Of a stretch of DNA of 50,210 nucleotides, positions 33,459-41,505 are shown in pieces. The stretch covers positions 1 to 50,210 of the forward strand of contig JACATA010000001.1 of NCBI GenBank assembly GCA_013390375.1. The letters run 5' to 3'. Within the stretch, counting starts at the first letter, position 1. Every line of letters begins with the position of its first letter. Position numbers and translations under genes: made by a program. The notes under the pieces were generated by a model, which saw only the letters and a program-made list of their open reading frames with translations, made no database searches and was not told the DNA's origin. This DNA comes from Marine Group I thaumarchaeote. GTDB lineage: Archaea; Thermoproteota; Nitrososphaeria; Nitrososphaerales; Nitrosopumilaceae.

Positions 33459-33875
33459 ATGAGCTACAGGTATCTCGAACATTCAACTGACGCATTTATA
33501 GAAGTTAAAGCAAAAACCTTAGAAGAAGCGTTTTCGGTAGCTGGAAAATCAGTTGTTGAAACTATAATAGATTTGAAAAACATTCAGGAAATTGAAGAAA
33601 AAAATATCAATGTGAAAGGGAGAAACCTCCTAAATCTGTTGTATAACTGGTTGGAAGAGATTGTAACGATAACGATAACTGATGGTTTTGCTATAAAGAA
33701 TTTCTCTGTTAATATTAAAAAAAATGATGGGTATGAAATCATTTCAAAGATTTCTGGTGAAAAATTAGACCTAAAAAAACATAATTTCAAAATAGAAATC
33801 AAGTCTCCCACATTTCATTTAATGGAAATAAAAGAAAACGATGAAATTACTATGCAGTATCTTTTGGACTTGTAA
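33459..33875 (+). CDS. Archease
   Basis: This 138-residue protein starts with YLEHSTDAFIEV, the archease His/Asp motif (usually EHTADV), and has the alternating strand pattern of the family together with the LYNWLEEIV helix. Archease activates the RNA ligase RtcB, which joins tRNA halves; RtcB is not in this window. A CATTAATAG box lies near -26 relative to the ATG at 33459. It is divergent from hisS and convergent with infB, 5 bases apart. Confidence 0.88.
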   Translation: MSYRYLEHSTDAFIEVKAKTLEEAFSVAGKSVVETIIDLKNIQEIEEKNINVKGRNLLNLLYNWLEEIVTITITDGFAIKNFSVNIKKNDGYEIISKISGEKLDLKKHNFKIEIKSPTFHLMEIKENDEITMQYLLDL

Positions 33876-33880
33876 ATAAT

Positions 33881-35662
33881 TCAATAGCCATAGACTGGAT
33901 TGATTTTTCGTTTAATCTCTACAATCTCATTTAGTGTATTTCTTTCTTCAGAGCTTAATTTCTGCGTAAATTGATTTAGCAATTTCTTTGCGTCAGAAGA
34001 AGAGGGCAATGTATAGAACACATCTTCTTCAGCGATCTGTCTTCCTATAGTTACGTTTTGAACAGAACACGCCACCTCTTGTCCAACTTTAGCAGAAGTG
34101 ATGGTTTTGCCATCATGTTGGAGTTGATGTATAACGCCAATTTTTTTCCCATCTTTGTTCATGAAGGAAATTTTCTGACGTAGATTTCCTACATCCACTC
34201 TAATACCAAACACTGCAGGGTTGTTATTTCTAAAAACAAAGCCTTTCAGAAAAGTAAACTTGCATATTGGAGTTAGTTCAGCCAAAATAGAATTTTCTTC
34301 ATCCGCTTTATCATCCTCGACCCATTGTGTGTATGTATCAATTAAACTGTAGATTATTTTATCAGTGAAAACTCTAATATGATTATCTTCCGCTTCAGTT
34401 TCAGCATCTTGTAAAACCTTCACATTGAATGATAAAATTACACCCAAATGTCTATCATTTTCCTTCATTGCCATAGCTTCTAGAACATCTCGACGAGTTA
34501 CTGGTCCTATGTCAGCTTTTGAAATAGGAATTTGTTGGCGACGTAACATTTCTGTTAAAGCCTCAAGAGATCCAATAGCATCACATTTTAGAATTACTCC
34601 ATTTGTTTCAGTATTAATAAAAACAGATTGCATCTCGTCTTCAATGGATTTTTTAAAACCTTCTATCTCCGAGTTATCACTGGTTGCATAAAGTGTACTA
34701 CCAGGCAAAACACCCTCCAAATCTGGTGATGCTATTTTTACACCAGCAGCTGCTTGTATGTGTTCTACTGGTTTGAATTTATCTCGTGGATCTCTCATTT
34801 CGTCTAGTGCCTTTGGCAACAGCAAAGCTTTTGGTTTTGTTACAATTACTGAATCTCTTTTTGCGACTATTATAGAATCATCTTTTTTCAACTGACCATC
34901 GATTAAAATCACATTTGCTGTAGGACCCAAGCCCACTTCATCATTAACTTCTAGTATGATTCCTCGATTAGACTTTTCCTCTTGGTTTAATTTCTCTTTT
35001 AGATATTGCTGTGTTAATCCAACCAAAACTGCAAATAGTTCAGGTATACCTATGCCTGTTTTTGCACTAACAGGAACTATTGCAATCTCCTTTTTGTAGT
35101 CATTAATCCTGTAAAATGCTTCTGATTGATATCCCAAAACAGAAAGTGCAGTAACTACATTGTAGATTTTTTCGTCCAAAAATGTTTGCACTTCAGGATT
35201 TTGTTTCTCAATGGTTTCTGAAATAAACTGTGTTTCTGTATCCTTCCAACCGGAAATCATGTCGGTTTTATTCAGTGCCACGACAAAAGGTACCTTACGG
35301 CTTTCTAAAATTTTTAAACTTTCATTAGTTTGAGGTTGAAAGCCTTTGTTTGCATCAACTACTAAAATTGCAATGTCTGCTGCAGAACCTCCGCGTGAGC
35401 GCAAATTTGTAAAAATTTCGTGGCCTGGTGTATCAATTACTAAAATGCCTGGAATTTTATGTTCAACCTTACTTAATTTTTCATACAACGGTCCACAAAT
35501 TTTCTGTATAGTTTCTACTGGTAGAAAACTTGCACCTATATGCTGAGTTATACCACCAGCTTCTCTTCCCTGTACACCAGTTCCACGTACTTTGTCAAGT
35601 AGCGAGGTTTTTCCAGAATCAACATGTCCTAAAACGGACACAATGGGTTGCCGAATGCGCAT
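33881..35662 (-). CDS. infB: Translation initiation factor aIF5B
   Basis: This 593-residue GTPase has G1 GHVDSGKTS (residues 12-20), G3 DTPGHE (about 76-81), G4 NKTD (about 130-133) and G5 SAK, followed by beta-barrel domains and a C-terminal domain IV typical of archaeal/eukaryotic aIF5B. It promotes subunit joining with initiator tRNA. It is the last gene of the L7Ae-S28e-L24e-NDK-IF5B order that is widely shared among archaea. Its ATG lies 9 bases after the ndk stop. Confidence 0.97.
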   Translation of the reverse strand: MRIRQPIVSVLGHVDSGKTSLLDKVRGTGVQGREAGGITQHIGASFLPVETIQKICGPLYEKLSKVEHKIPGILVIDTPGHEIFTNLRSRGGSAADIAILVVDANKGFQPQTNESLKILESRKVPFVVALNKTDMISGWKDTETQFISETIEKQNPEVQTFLDEKIYNVVTALSVLGYQSEAFYRINDYKKEIAIVPVSAKTGIGIPELFAVLVGLTQQYLKEKLNQEEKSNRGIILEVNDEVGLGPTANVILIDGQLKKDDSIIVAKRDSVIVTKPKALLLPKALDEMRDPRDKFKPVEHIQAAAGVKIASPDLEGVLPGSTLYATSDNSEIEGFKKSIEDEMQSVFINTETNGVILKCDAIGSLEALTEMLRRQQIPISKADIGPVTRRDVLEAMAMKENDRHLGVILSFNVKVLQDAETEAEDNHIRVFTDKIIYSLIDTYTQWVEDDKADEENSILAELTPICKFTFLKGFVFRNNNPAVFGIRVDVGNLRQKISFMNKDGKKIGVIHQLQHDGKTITSAKVGQEVACSVQNVTIGRQIAEEDVFYTLPSSSDAKKLLNQFTQKLSSEERNTLNEIVEIKRKINPVYGY

Positions 35663-35671
35663 TTTTAATCA

Positions 35672-36070
35672 CTAGAATACTACATTCACTTCCTTATCAA
35701 AACTTTCTCTTGAATCTGAGGCATGGATAGAGTTTTCGAGTATTCCTGTACCAAAATCACCACGTATTGTACCCGGACTAGCTTCCTTAGGATTAGTTTT
35801 ACCGATAATTTCCCTAGTTACATTGATGACATTGTCACCTTCAATTATTGCCGCTACAACCGTTCCAGACGTAATAAATGACACCAATTCACCAAAAAAT
35901 GGTTTAGAGCTATGTACAGAATAGAACTGTTCAGCCATTTCTACAGTAAAATTGAACGTTTTTAATTTTGAAATACTAAATCCTTTCTTTTTAAAACGTG
36001 ATAGAATTTCTTCTACCAGATTTCGTTTTACAGCATCTGGCTTTACAATGATTAGTGTTTGTTCAGCCAA
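35672..36070 (-). CDS. ndk: Nucleoside diphosphate kinase
   Basis: This 132-residue enzyme moves the gamma-phosphate between nucleoside tri- and diphosphates. The catalytic His116 sits in the NSIHASDS motif, with the N-terminal IVKPDAVKR and GDFG residues of the nucleotide site. It is slightly shorter than the usual 140-150. The start is TTG at 36070, just past the L24e stop. In archaea ndk commonly sits in this ribosomal operon. Confidence 0.95.
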   Translation of the reverse strand: MAEQTLIIVKPDAVKRNLVEEILSRFKKKGFSISKLKTFNFTVEMAEQFYSVHSSKPFFGELVSFITSGTVVAAIIEGDNVINVTREIIGKTNPKEASPGTIRGDFGTGILENSIHASDSRESFDKEVNVVF

Positions 36071-36071
36071 C

Positions 36072-36275
36072 TTACTTTTTGACTTTAATCCCGCCTTTAA
36101 CGTATTTTTTTGTCCATTTTAGCTTTCTAGGGTCACGTTTTAGAACAAGAGCATTTTTTTTACATTTAGACGAACAAAACCACTGTACCGTTCCATCATT
36201 TTTTGCAAACATTGTTCCTGATCCTTTTGCTACTGGACGATTACAAAAACTACATGATTTTACTAACATACTCAT
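36072..36275 (-). CDS. rpl24e: 50S ribosomal protein L24e
   Basis: This 67-residue protein is a zinc-ribbon protein: CSFCNRPVAKGSG near the N-terminus and WFCSSKC about 24 residues later, giving the four zinc cysteines, with a basic C-terminal tail. It binds the 50S subunit near the subunit interface. The ATG at 36275 is chosen because the AGGTGA Shine-Dalgarno (minus strand, 36289-36284) lies 8 bases upstream; a GTG at 36284 overlapping the S28e stop is the alternative. Confidence 0.94.
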   Translation of the reverse strand: MSMLVKSCSFCNRPVAKGSGTMFAKNDGTVQWFCSSKCKKNALVLKRDPRKLKWTKKYVKGGIKVKK

Positions 36276-36280
36276 AAGAC

Positions 36281-36499
36281 TCACCTAATCTTTTTGGCTT
36301 CTCGTTCTGTTTCTCTTAATACCAGAATATCAGATATGCGTATTGATCCCTTGACGTTTCTTGTAAGTACTCTTCCTTTGTCTTTTCCTTCCAAGATTTT
36401 TACTCTAACTTGAATAACTTCTCCAGCAATACCCGTTCTGCCTACAATTTGAATAACTTCAGCGGGTGATAATTCGTCAGTTTTTGGCCTTGTGCTCAT
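36281..36499 (-). CDS. rps28e: 30S ribosomal protein S28e
   Basis: This 72-residue protein carries the S28e signature [21 protein letters not shown] and the conserved [12 protein letters not shown]-terminus. It is an OB-fold-like subunit of the 30S head. Its start ATG overlaps the L7Ae stop in an ATGA arrangement, so translation is coupled with L7Ae and with the end of its repeat. Confidence 0.95.
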   Translation of the reverse strand: MSTRPKTDELSPAEVIQIVGRTGIAGEVIQVRVKILEGKDKGRVLTRNVKGSIRISDILVLRETEREAKKIR

Positions 36500-36990
36500 G
36501 GTTCTGGTTTAGCTTCTGGTTCTGGTTTAGCTTCTGGTTCTGGTTTAGCTTCTGGTTCTGGTTTAGCTTCTGGTTCTGGTTTAGCTTCTGGTTCTGGTTT
36601 AGCTTCTGGTTTTGATTTGCCCTCTTTAATTTTTTTAATTGACGCTGTAACTTCATTAATTATGTGTTGAGCATCGCCAGAATCTAAAATTGCCGCTGCC
36701 GCCGATGTGACATCAATCCCTAATGCTTTTCCTAACTCTTGTTTACTTGGAACAAAAGCATAATCAGCTCCTTGCTCTTCACATATTATTGGAAGATGTG
36801 CTACAACCTCTGGTGGTTCCACATCTTCAGCAATAATGATTAGTTTACTTATACCCCTTTCAATAGCTTTAGTAGCCTCATTTGTGCCTCTTTTCACTTT
36901 TCCAGTCTCAACAGCTACTCTAAGGGATTCATAGATAGGACTAACCAAATTTTCTGGCATATCAAATTTAACATAGTACGGCTTTGCCAT
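36496..36990 (-). CDS. rpl7ae: 50S ribosomal protein L7Ae with C-terminal EAKPEP repeat
   Basis: Residues 1-122 are a complete L7Ae, the K-turn-binding protein of the ribosome, box C/D and H/ACA particles and RNase P. The RNA-binding block [22 protein letters not shown] and [15 protein letters not shown] are all present. After a lysine-rich hinge the protein adds exactly six perfect copies of EAKPEP (residues 129-164), which most L7Ae proteins (about 120-130 residues) lack. The tail is rich in Glu, Lys and Pro and disordered. A GGTGAT Shine-Dalgarno lies 4 bases before the ATG. Confidence 0.95.
   Translation of the reverse strand: MAKPYYVKFDMPENLVSPIYESLRVAVETGKVKRGTNEATKAIERGISKLIIIAEDVEPPEVVAHLPIICEEQGADYAFVPSKQELGKALGIDVTSAAAAILDSGDAQHIINEVTASIKKIKEGKSKPEAKPEPEAKPEPEAKPEPEAKPEPEAKPEPEAKPEP
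36499..36606 (-). repeat. Six perfect 18-bp in-frame repeats at the L7Ae C-terminus
   Basis: The 18-bp unit (plus strand, ggttctggtttagcttct) is repeated six times and codes for EAKPEP. The array runs up to the base shared by the last L7Ae codon and the start of S28e. Changes in copy number keep the frame. Confidence 0.95.
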
Positions 36991-36994
36991 TTAC

Positions 36995-37000
36995 ATCACC
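36995..37000 (-). promoter_or_regulatory. Shine-Dalgarno sequence of the L7Ae gene, within a short hairpin
   Basis: Minus-strand GGTGAT sits 4 bases before the ATG at 36990. The preceding CCCTCAGGG can fold as a 3-base stem with a 3-base loop that covers the first two bases of the Shine-Dalgarno. Confidence 0.5.
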
Positions 37001-37050
37001 CTGAGGGATCATCTCCATTCCAAAAATCAATCTAATTGGTATTAAAAACG

Positions 37051-38400
37051 TTATCTGTCTAGAAACGATTTGATTTTTTGGGTATATTCTTTCATAAGTG
37101 TTTCAAGGTTTTTTTCTGAATCAGATTCTGCATAAATTCTAATTATAGGCTCAGTGCCACTAGGTCTTACCATAACCCAGTTTTTCTTATCAAAAATAAT
37201 CTTTATACCGTCTGTAGTATCCGCACTTGGAAATTCAGCTAAAAGTTTAGAGATTATCTTATCTGCATCTTCCTTTTTGCATGAAATTTTGTCTTTAGTT
37301 GTAAAAGAAGGTGGCAAAGTAGCAAGTTCTTCACTCATACTTTTGTTCGAGCTTGCAAGAAGTTCTAGGAGTAAAGCTAATGTCATACCACCGTCTCTGA
37401 CATGATTATGTTTTCCAAACATGAATCCGCCATTTTCTTCAAATCCTAAAAGCGCATTTTCAGTGATCATTTTTCTTGAAACTTCAATACTTCCAACTTT
37501 GGTTCTGATAACAGTGGAATTAGTTTGTGTAACTATCTCATCAATCGAATTTCCAGAATTCATACACGTTACTACTTTAGAATTTGGGTTTTTCTTTAGT
37601 AGATAATTTGATAACAATAATGCAGATTTGTCACCAGATAGTAACATTCCTTTATTATCACAAAATATACTTCTATCACCATCACCATCAAATGCAATAC
37701 CAAGATTAGCATTATTTTTTACAACAGCGGAAGATAGTTCTTGAAGATTGTACGGAGTTGGTTCAGGTCCCCTGCCAGAAAAGCTACCATCAATTTCTCG
37801 GTTGATTGTTATAATTTCACATTCCAATTGCTCACACAGTTTTATCGCAGTAACTGATTGAGCGCCATTTCCAAGATCTAATACAACTTTGAGTTTTCTT
37901 GACTTTATTTTTGAAACGTCTACTTGTGATTTTATTCCATCTAGATATGTTTGAACCGCTCTATCATCATTTTTTGTTGAGCCCCATGTAGAAGAATTAT
38001 GTTTCCAATTTTTTTTGAAAAAAATATCTTCAATGACTTTCTCATCTTCACGTGAAACTTCTACGCCATCACTAGCAACTGGTTTAATTCCATTATACTC
38101 AGGAGGATTATGCGAAGCAGTAATCATAATTCCACCATTATATCCTAGTGCTTTAGTTGCAAATTCCAGGCAAGGAGTAGGAATAAGACCAGCGAGATGA
38201 CAATCTAGTCCAGCATAATTTAACGTAGAGCAAACTAATTTTGAAACCACAACACTAGAATCTCTTCCATCATATCCAACAAGTATTCTGCCTTCCTTGA
38301 AATAAGTTGAAATTGCTAATACAAGATCATGTACAAACTCTAAAGTGAAATCCTCAGAAAAAACTCCTCTCACACCATTTGTTCCAAATAATTTATCCAT
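37051..38400 (-). CDS. glmM: Phosphoglucosamine mutase family protein (GlmM-like phosphohexomutase)
   Basis: This 449-residue alpha-D-phosphohexomutase begins LFGTNGVRG and has the phosphoserine loop TASHNPPEYNG (Ser of ASH), the metal motif DGDGDRS, the sugar-specificity loop GFEENGGFMF and the phosphate-binding RPSGTEPIIR. It interconverts hexosamine-6-P and hexosamine-1-P (or mannose/glucose forms) for UDP-sugar synthesis. An in-frame start at 38472 exists, but it lies inside tRNA-Leu, so the ATG at 38400 is right. It shares a TATA region with the divergent tRNA. Confidence 0.9.
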   Translation of the reverse strand: MDKLFGTNGVRGVFSEDFTLEFVHDLVLAISTYFKEGRILVGYDGRDSSVVVSKLVCSTLNYAGLDCHLAGLIPTPCLEFATKALGYNGGIMITASHNPPEYNGIKPVASDGVEVSREDEKVIEDIFFKKNWKHNSSTWGSTKNDDRAVQTYLDGIKSQVDVSKIKSRKLKVVLDLGNGAQSVTAIKLCEQLECEIITINREIDGSFSGRGPEPTPYNLQELSSAVVKNNANLGIAFDGDGDRSIFCDNKGMLLSGDKSALLLSNYLLKKNPNSKVVTCMNSGNSIDEIVTQTNSTVIRTKVGSIEVSRKMITENALLGFEENGGFMFGKHNHVRDGGMTLALLLELLASSNKSMSEELATLPPSFTTKDKISCKKEDADKIISKLLAEFPSADTTDGIKIIFDKKNWVMVRPSGTEPIIRIYAESDSEKNLETLMKEYTQKIKSFLDR

Positions 38401-38448
38401 GTAATGTAATTCAATACCGATAAATTTGTCTGTTGTTACACAAAGCTT

Positions 38449-38536
38449 GCGGGAGTCGCCCAGCCTGGTCAAAGGCGCAGGGCTTAGGACCCTGTCTCTT
38501 AGGAGTTCGTGGGTTCAAATCCCACCTCCCGCACCA
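38449..38536 (+). tRNA. tRNA-Leu (anticodon TAG)
   Basis: A type II tRNA with long variable arm TCTCTTAGGAGTTC, anticodon stem CAGGG/CCCTG with loop CTTAGGA, T arm GTGGG/CCCAC with loop TTCAAAT, acceptor GCGGGAG/CTCCCGC and an encoded CCA. Discriminator A. It starts 49 bases from the divergent glmM ATG. Confidence 0.95.
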
Positions 38537-38602
38537 TTTGATATTATAGACAATTTACTTAGCGTACTAAGCATTATATGGAATTAATTACCAACGACGC
38601 CA

Positions 38603-39445
38603 ATGAGGAAAACCATAGTTGGTATCACTGTTGTTGGAAAAGATAGAGAAGGTGTTGTTGCACAATTTACAAGCTTTGTATTCCAGAATGGCGGTAACGT
38701 TGAGAAAGTTAACCAGAATGTAATCAAGGGTTTGTTTGGAATGTATCTAGAAGTATCTTTTACTTCTAAGATTAATTTTAAGCAACTTGATTCTGGACTT
38801 CAAAAATTAGGCAAAAAACTAAGGATGGAGGTAAGCACCCACTCTGAAACTGGTGCGGAAAAAAATATTGCTATATTTGCTACCAAAGAGCAGCACTGCC
38901 TGAAAGAAATTTTATCAGCTAAGCATGCTCTTACAGGTAAGATTTCTGTTGTTGTTGGTACGGAAAGAGCGCTTGCACCACTTGCAAAAAAGGCAAAAAT
39001 TCCATTTGTTGTTATTGAAGACAGAAGCCAAGAGAAGGCTGAAGAGAAACTACTCAAAATTTGTAAAAAATATCAGGTGGATCTGATTGTTCTGGCAAGA
39101 TATATGAGAATTTTGACACCAAACTTTGTCTGGCGGTATCCAAATAGAATAATTAACATCCATCCATCTTTACTTCCGGCATTTCCAGGCTCGCTGGCAT
39201 ATGCACAGGCATTTGAGCGAGGAACAAAAATTGTCGGTGTAACATCACACTATGTAACAGAAAACCTTGATCAGGGACCAATAATCTTCCAAGATTCCTT
39301 CAAAGTAATCCCAGAGGACACTCTCGAGTCAATAAAAAAGAGAGGTCAGAAATTGGAAGCAACTACCCTTTTGAAGGCTGTAAAGATGCATTTGGATAAC
39401 AAATTAGAAGTTCGCTGGAGAAAAGTTCACACCAAGTCAAAGTGA
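38603..39445 (+). CDS. purU: Formyltetrahydrofolate deformylase (PurU-like)
   Basis: This 280-residue protein has an N-terminal ACT domain (about residues 1-80, VGITVVGKDREGVVAQFTS) and a formyltransferase-fold domain with the catalytic Asn and His of IINIHPSLLPAFPG (about 186-199) and the Asp of LDQGPIIFQ. PurU-type enzymes release formate from formyl-THF; the related GART fold transfers it. The ACT domain supports PurU. Archaea often use alternative one-carbon carriers, so the substrate is uncertain. The TATA at about 38572-38581 gives a leaderless ATG. It overlaps the next gene by 4 bases. Confidence 0.83.
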   Translation: MRKTIVGITVVGKDREGVVAQFTSFVFQNGGNVEKVNQNVIKGLFGMYLEVSFTSKINFKQLDSGLQKLGKKLRMEVSTHSETGAEKNIAIFATKEQHCLKEILSAKHALTGKISVVVGTERALAPLAKKAKIPFVVIEDRSQEKAEEKLLKICKKYQVDLIVLARYMRILTPNFVWRYPNRIINIHPSLLPAFPGSLAYAQAFERGTKIVGVTSHYVTENLDQGPIIFQDSFKVIPEDTLESIKKRGQKLEATTLLKAVKMHLDNKLEVRWRKVHTKSK

Positions 39446-40152
39446 AAGTAATGGACGCTAGCGAGCTTTATGATCCAGAATTTAGAAAATTAATCAAGTC
39501 AAAAAAACCTACAATCATAATTCCTGTTGGCTCTATTGAACAACATGGCGCTCACTTACCAATAACAACTGACTCTGACATTGTTACAGAGATTGCTTCA
39601 CGTTTGGCAAAAAAATGTGGCTTCATAGTTTTTCCAACTATTAGTTACGGAGTTTCAGAGGAGCATGCCCCTTTATTCAATGCTAGTATTTCAGATACAC
39701 TACTTCCAGATCTCCTAAAGGAGATTTTCCATTCGCTAGTAAAAAATAAAATTAAATCTGTTGTAATTCTAAATGGTCATCACGGAAATGCCAGGGCTGT
39801 ACAGCATTCCACTACACCATTATCATATTGGAGAAAAATCATCAAACTAAGATATTACTCCTATTGGCATTTTATGAAGCATGAATTTGACCATGCAGGC
39901 TTTGTGGAAACATCACTAATGCTGGCTATTTCAGACAAGGTCAAGATGAAAAAGGCGAAAAAGGGGTTAATAACAAAGGGGATGAGTGAGAAGGAAATAC
40001 AAAGAATTAAGAAACTTTCTACAGAGTCAGGCGGATTTCCTAAGGTTGCAAAGAACGGAGTGTGGGGTGACCCAACGAGTGCAACAAAGAAGGACGGAGA
40101 GAAATTTCTTGCAGAAATTGTTAGAAACCTGGCAAAAGAGTGTCAATCTTGA
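39442..40152 (+). CDS. Creatininase-family amidohydrolase, ArfB-like deformylase candidate
   Basis: This 236-residue protein has the creatininase fold marks PVGSIEQHGAHLPITTDSDI (metal-site Glu, His, Asp), PTISYGVSEEHA and NGHHGNARAV, with the metal-binding His and Asp residues of the family. In archaea the relative ArfB deformylates the first intermediate of F420 and riboflavin synthesis. With purU in the same operon a role in formamide/formyl metabolism is plausible. The 4-base GTGA overlap supports the GTG at 39442; an ATG at 39451 is an alternative. Confidence 0.83.
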   Translation: MKVMDASELYDPEFRKLIKSKKPTIIIPVGSIEQHGAHLPITTDSDIVTEIASRLAKKCGFIVFPTISYGVSEEHAPLFNASISDTLLPDLLKEIFHSLVKNKIKSVVILNGHHGNARAVQHSTTPLSYWRKIIKLRYYSYWHFMKHEFDHAGFVETSLMLAISDKVKMKKAKKGLITKGMSEKEIQRIKKLSTESGGFPKVAKNGVWGDPTSATKKDGEKFLAEIVRNLAKECQS

Positions 40153-40229
40153 CTTACTGACTAACACCGAAAGTTTCACCAATGAATGTTTAATATAATC
40201 CGTCAATAGAGTTCTCAATAAGTGATATA

Positions 40230-40460
40230 ATGTCCGTTGATATGGCAGTAAAAGTACTGGATGAAAGTATTAACAAAATAGTACTGATCAAGCTGAAAGG
40301 AAACAAGACCATTAGAGGTAATCTTCTTGGCTTTGATCAACACATGAACCTGCTACTCGACCAAGCAGAAGAGATCCTTTCTGAGGGCGATTCCAATAGT
40401 CTAGGATCCCTAGTTGTGAGAGGAGATAACGTAGTAATGATATCTCCGCCTCCTGCATAA
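40230..40460 (+). CDS. Sm-like archaeal protein (LSm)
   Basis: This 76-residue protein has the two Sm motifs: [29 protein letters not shown] (Sm1, seen as the strand/loop around the conserved D-Q-H-M-N) and the C-terminal [13 protein letters not shown] (Sm2, RG motif). It forms heptameric rings that bind U-rich RNA. The next gene is L37e, with only 13 bases between, the LSm-L37e pair that recurs in archaea. The start is an ATG. Confidence 0.95.
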   Translation: MSVDMAVKVLDESINKIVLIKLKGNKTIRGNLLGFDQHMNLLLDQAEEILSEGDSNSLGSLVVRGDNVVMISPPPA

Positions 40461-40461
40461 A

Positions 40462-40467
40462 GGTGAT
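40462..40467 (+). promoter_or_regulatory. Shine-Dalgarno sequence of the L37e gene
   Basis: GGTGAT lies 6 bases before the ATG at 40474 and fixes the start of the short L37e gene. Confidence 0.65.
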
Positions 40468-40473
40468 AACAAA

Positions 40474-40641
40474 ATGGTGAAAGGAACAACATCGATGGGT
40501 GGTTTTACTAGAAAGAAAGTACACATCAGATGTAGACGATGTGGTAAAAACTCATTTCATTTACGTCATCACACTTGTGCGAGTTGTGGGTTCCCTGATT
40601 CTAAACGAAGAAAGTACTCTTGGATCAAATGGTATACGTAA
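40474..40641 (+). CDS. rpl37e: 50S ribosomal protein L37e
   Basis: This 55-residue protein has the L37e zinc ribbon: [10 protein letters not shown] and [14 protein letters not shown] (residues 20-48), with a basic N-terminus [15 protein letters not shown]. It coats rRNA on the 50S subunit. It overlaps nothing and is easily missed for its size; the gene that follows begins at the next base, 40642. Confidence 0.95.
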   Translation: MVKGTTSMGGFTRKKVHIRCRRCGKNSFHLRHHTCASCGFPDSKRRKYSWIKWYT

Positions 40642-41505
40642 ATGCAAGAAATTGAATATGGTTTTAAAAATGAGGCTAACTCATTAATTATAGAACGAGA
40701 TATTCTTACAAAAACAATTTTTAGGGTTTACCAGCAAGATTCTCATTTAACTAAAATCCAACGAGACAAGCTTTTAACAAGATATCAGCATCAACTAGCG
40801 GTAGTAGTAACTAAGATAGAGGAAATAGGAAAAGCGATGAGACATACAGGGACAAATCCTTTGGATGAAGGACTATTCGCGGCTATGGAACAAAAATTAT
40901 CGAGGATAGATGAAAGATTACAAGAAATGTCATCAAAAATAGCTCCATCAAACAAACGGACAGAGCGACAAATACAAAAATCAGCATTAAACATGCAATC
41001 ATCAGTTCAAAAAAATAAGAAAAAATCTGCTTACACATCAGATATGAAACTAACCTCAAATAATCACTTGCCTCTTGAAATCACTACTCTAACTCAGGTG
41101 CCAAATGAACTTCCGGAGTTTTTCCGTAGAAAATTCAAACCATCTGTATCAAAAATACAACACATGGAATCTAATGATAATGAGAAAGTAGTTAAAATTG
41201 AAGGAAATGTAAATGAGGTACAAGTAACACAATCTAATGTTTGTGAATATCCTGACTGTAACAATCCAAAGTTTTCTAACAAGCATTGTTCGGTGCATAC
41301 TGGCTCAAATGTAAAAAAATCTGACAATAATGAAAAAGAAGTAATTCTTTCTGGTTTGGAAGTAGAAAAATCAGAAAAGGTAACTATGACTGACGACATA
41401 TCATCAGACGATAATAATGTGGAAGAAGATGATGGTGATCTCAGTGAAATTAAAAAAAGAATAGAACAATCGTTGTCCAACTTAGATCAGGCTGAGGTAG
41501 AATAA
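40642..41505 (+). CDS. Coiled-coil protein with C-terminal zinc-finger-like motif, unknown function
   Basis: I do not recognise this 287-residue protein. Residues 5-110 are helical, with heptad-like Leu/Ile spacing (KLLTRYQHQLAVVVTKIEEIG; KLSRIDERLQEMSSKI). Residues 110-185 are polar and low in complexity. Residues about 197-215 carry CEYPDCNNPKFSNKHCSVH, a C-x4-C-x9-C-x2-H pattern fit for zinc. The C-terminus is highly acidic. It starts directly after the L37e stop and ends directly before rpiA, so it is translated in the LSm-L37e operon, and an RNA- or ribosome-related role is possible. Confidence 0.65.
   Translation: MQEIEYGFKNEANSLIIERDILTKTIFRVYQQDSHLTKIQRDKLLTRYQHQLAVVVTKIEEIGKAMRHTGTNPLDEGLFAAMEQKLSRIDERLQEMSSKIAPSNKRTERQIQKSALNMQSSVQKNKKKSAYTSDMKLTSNNHLPLEITTLTQVPNELPEFFRRKFKPSVSKIQHMESNDNEKVVKIEGNVNEVQVTQSNVCEYPDCNNPKFSNKHCSVHTGSNVKKSDNNEKEVILSGLEVEKSEKVTMTDDISSDDNNVEEDDGDLSEIKKRIEQSLSNLDQAEVE

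Noticed and set aside
36499-36606. Possible short-repeat array or CRISPR
   Set aside because: Perfect 18-bp units without spacers, in frame at the end of L7Ae.
38401-38472. In-frame N-terminal extension of 24 residues upstream of GlmM
   Set aside because: It overlaps tRNA-Leu on the other strand and precedes the conserved LFGTNGVRG start; the ATG at 38400 fits the family.
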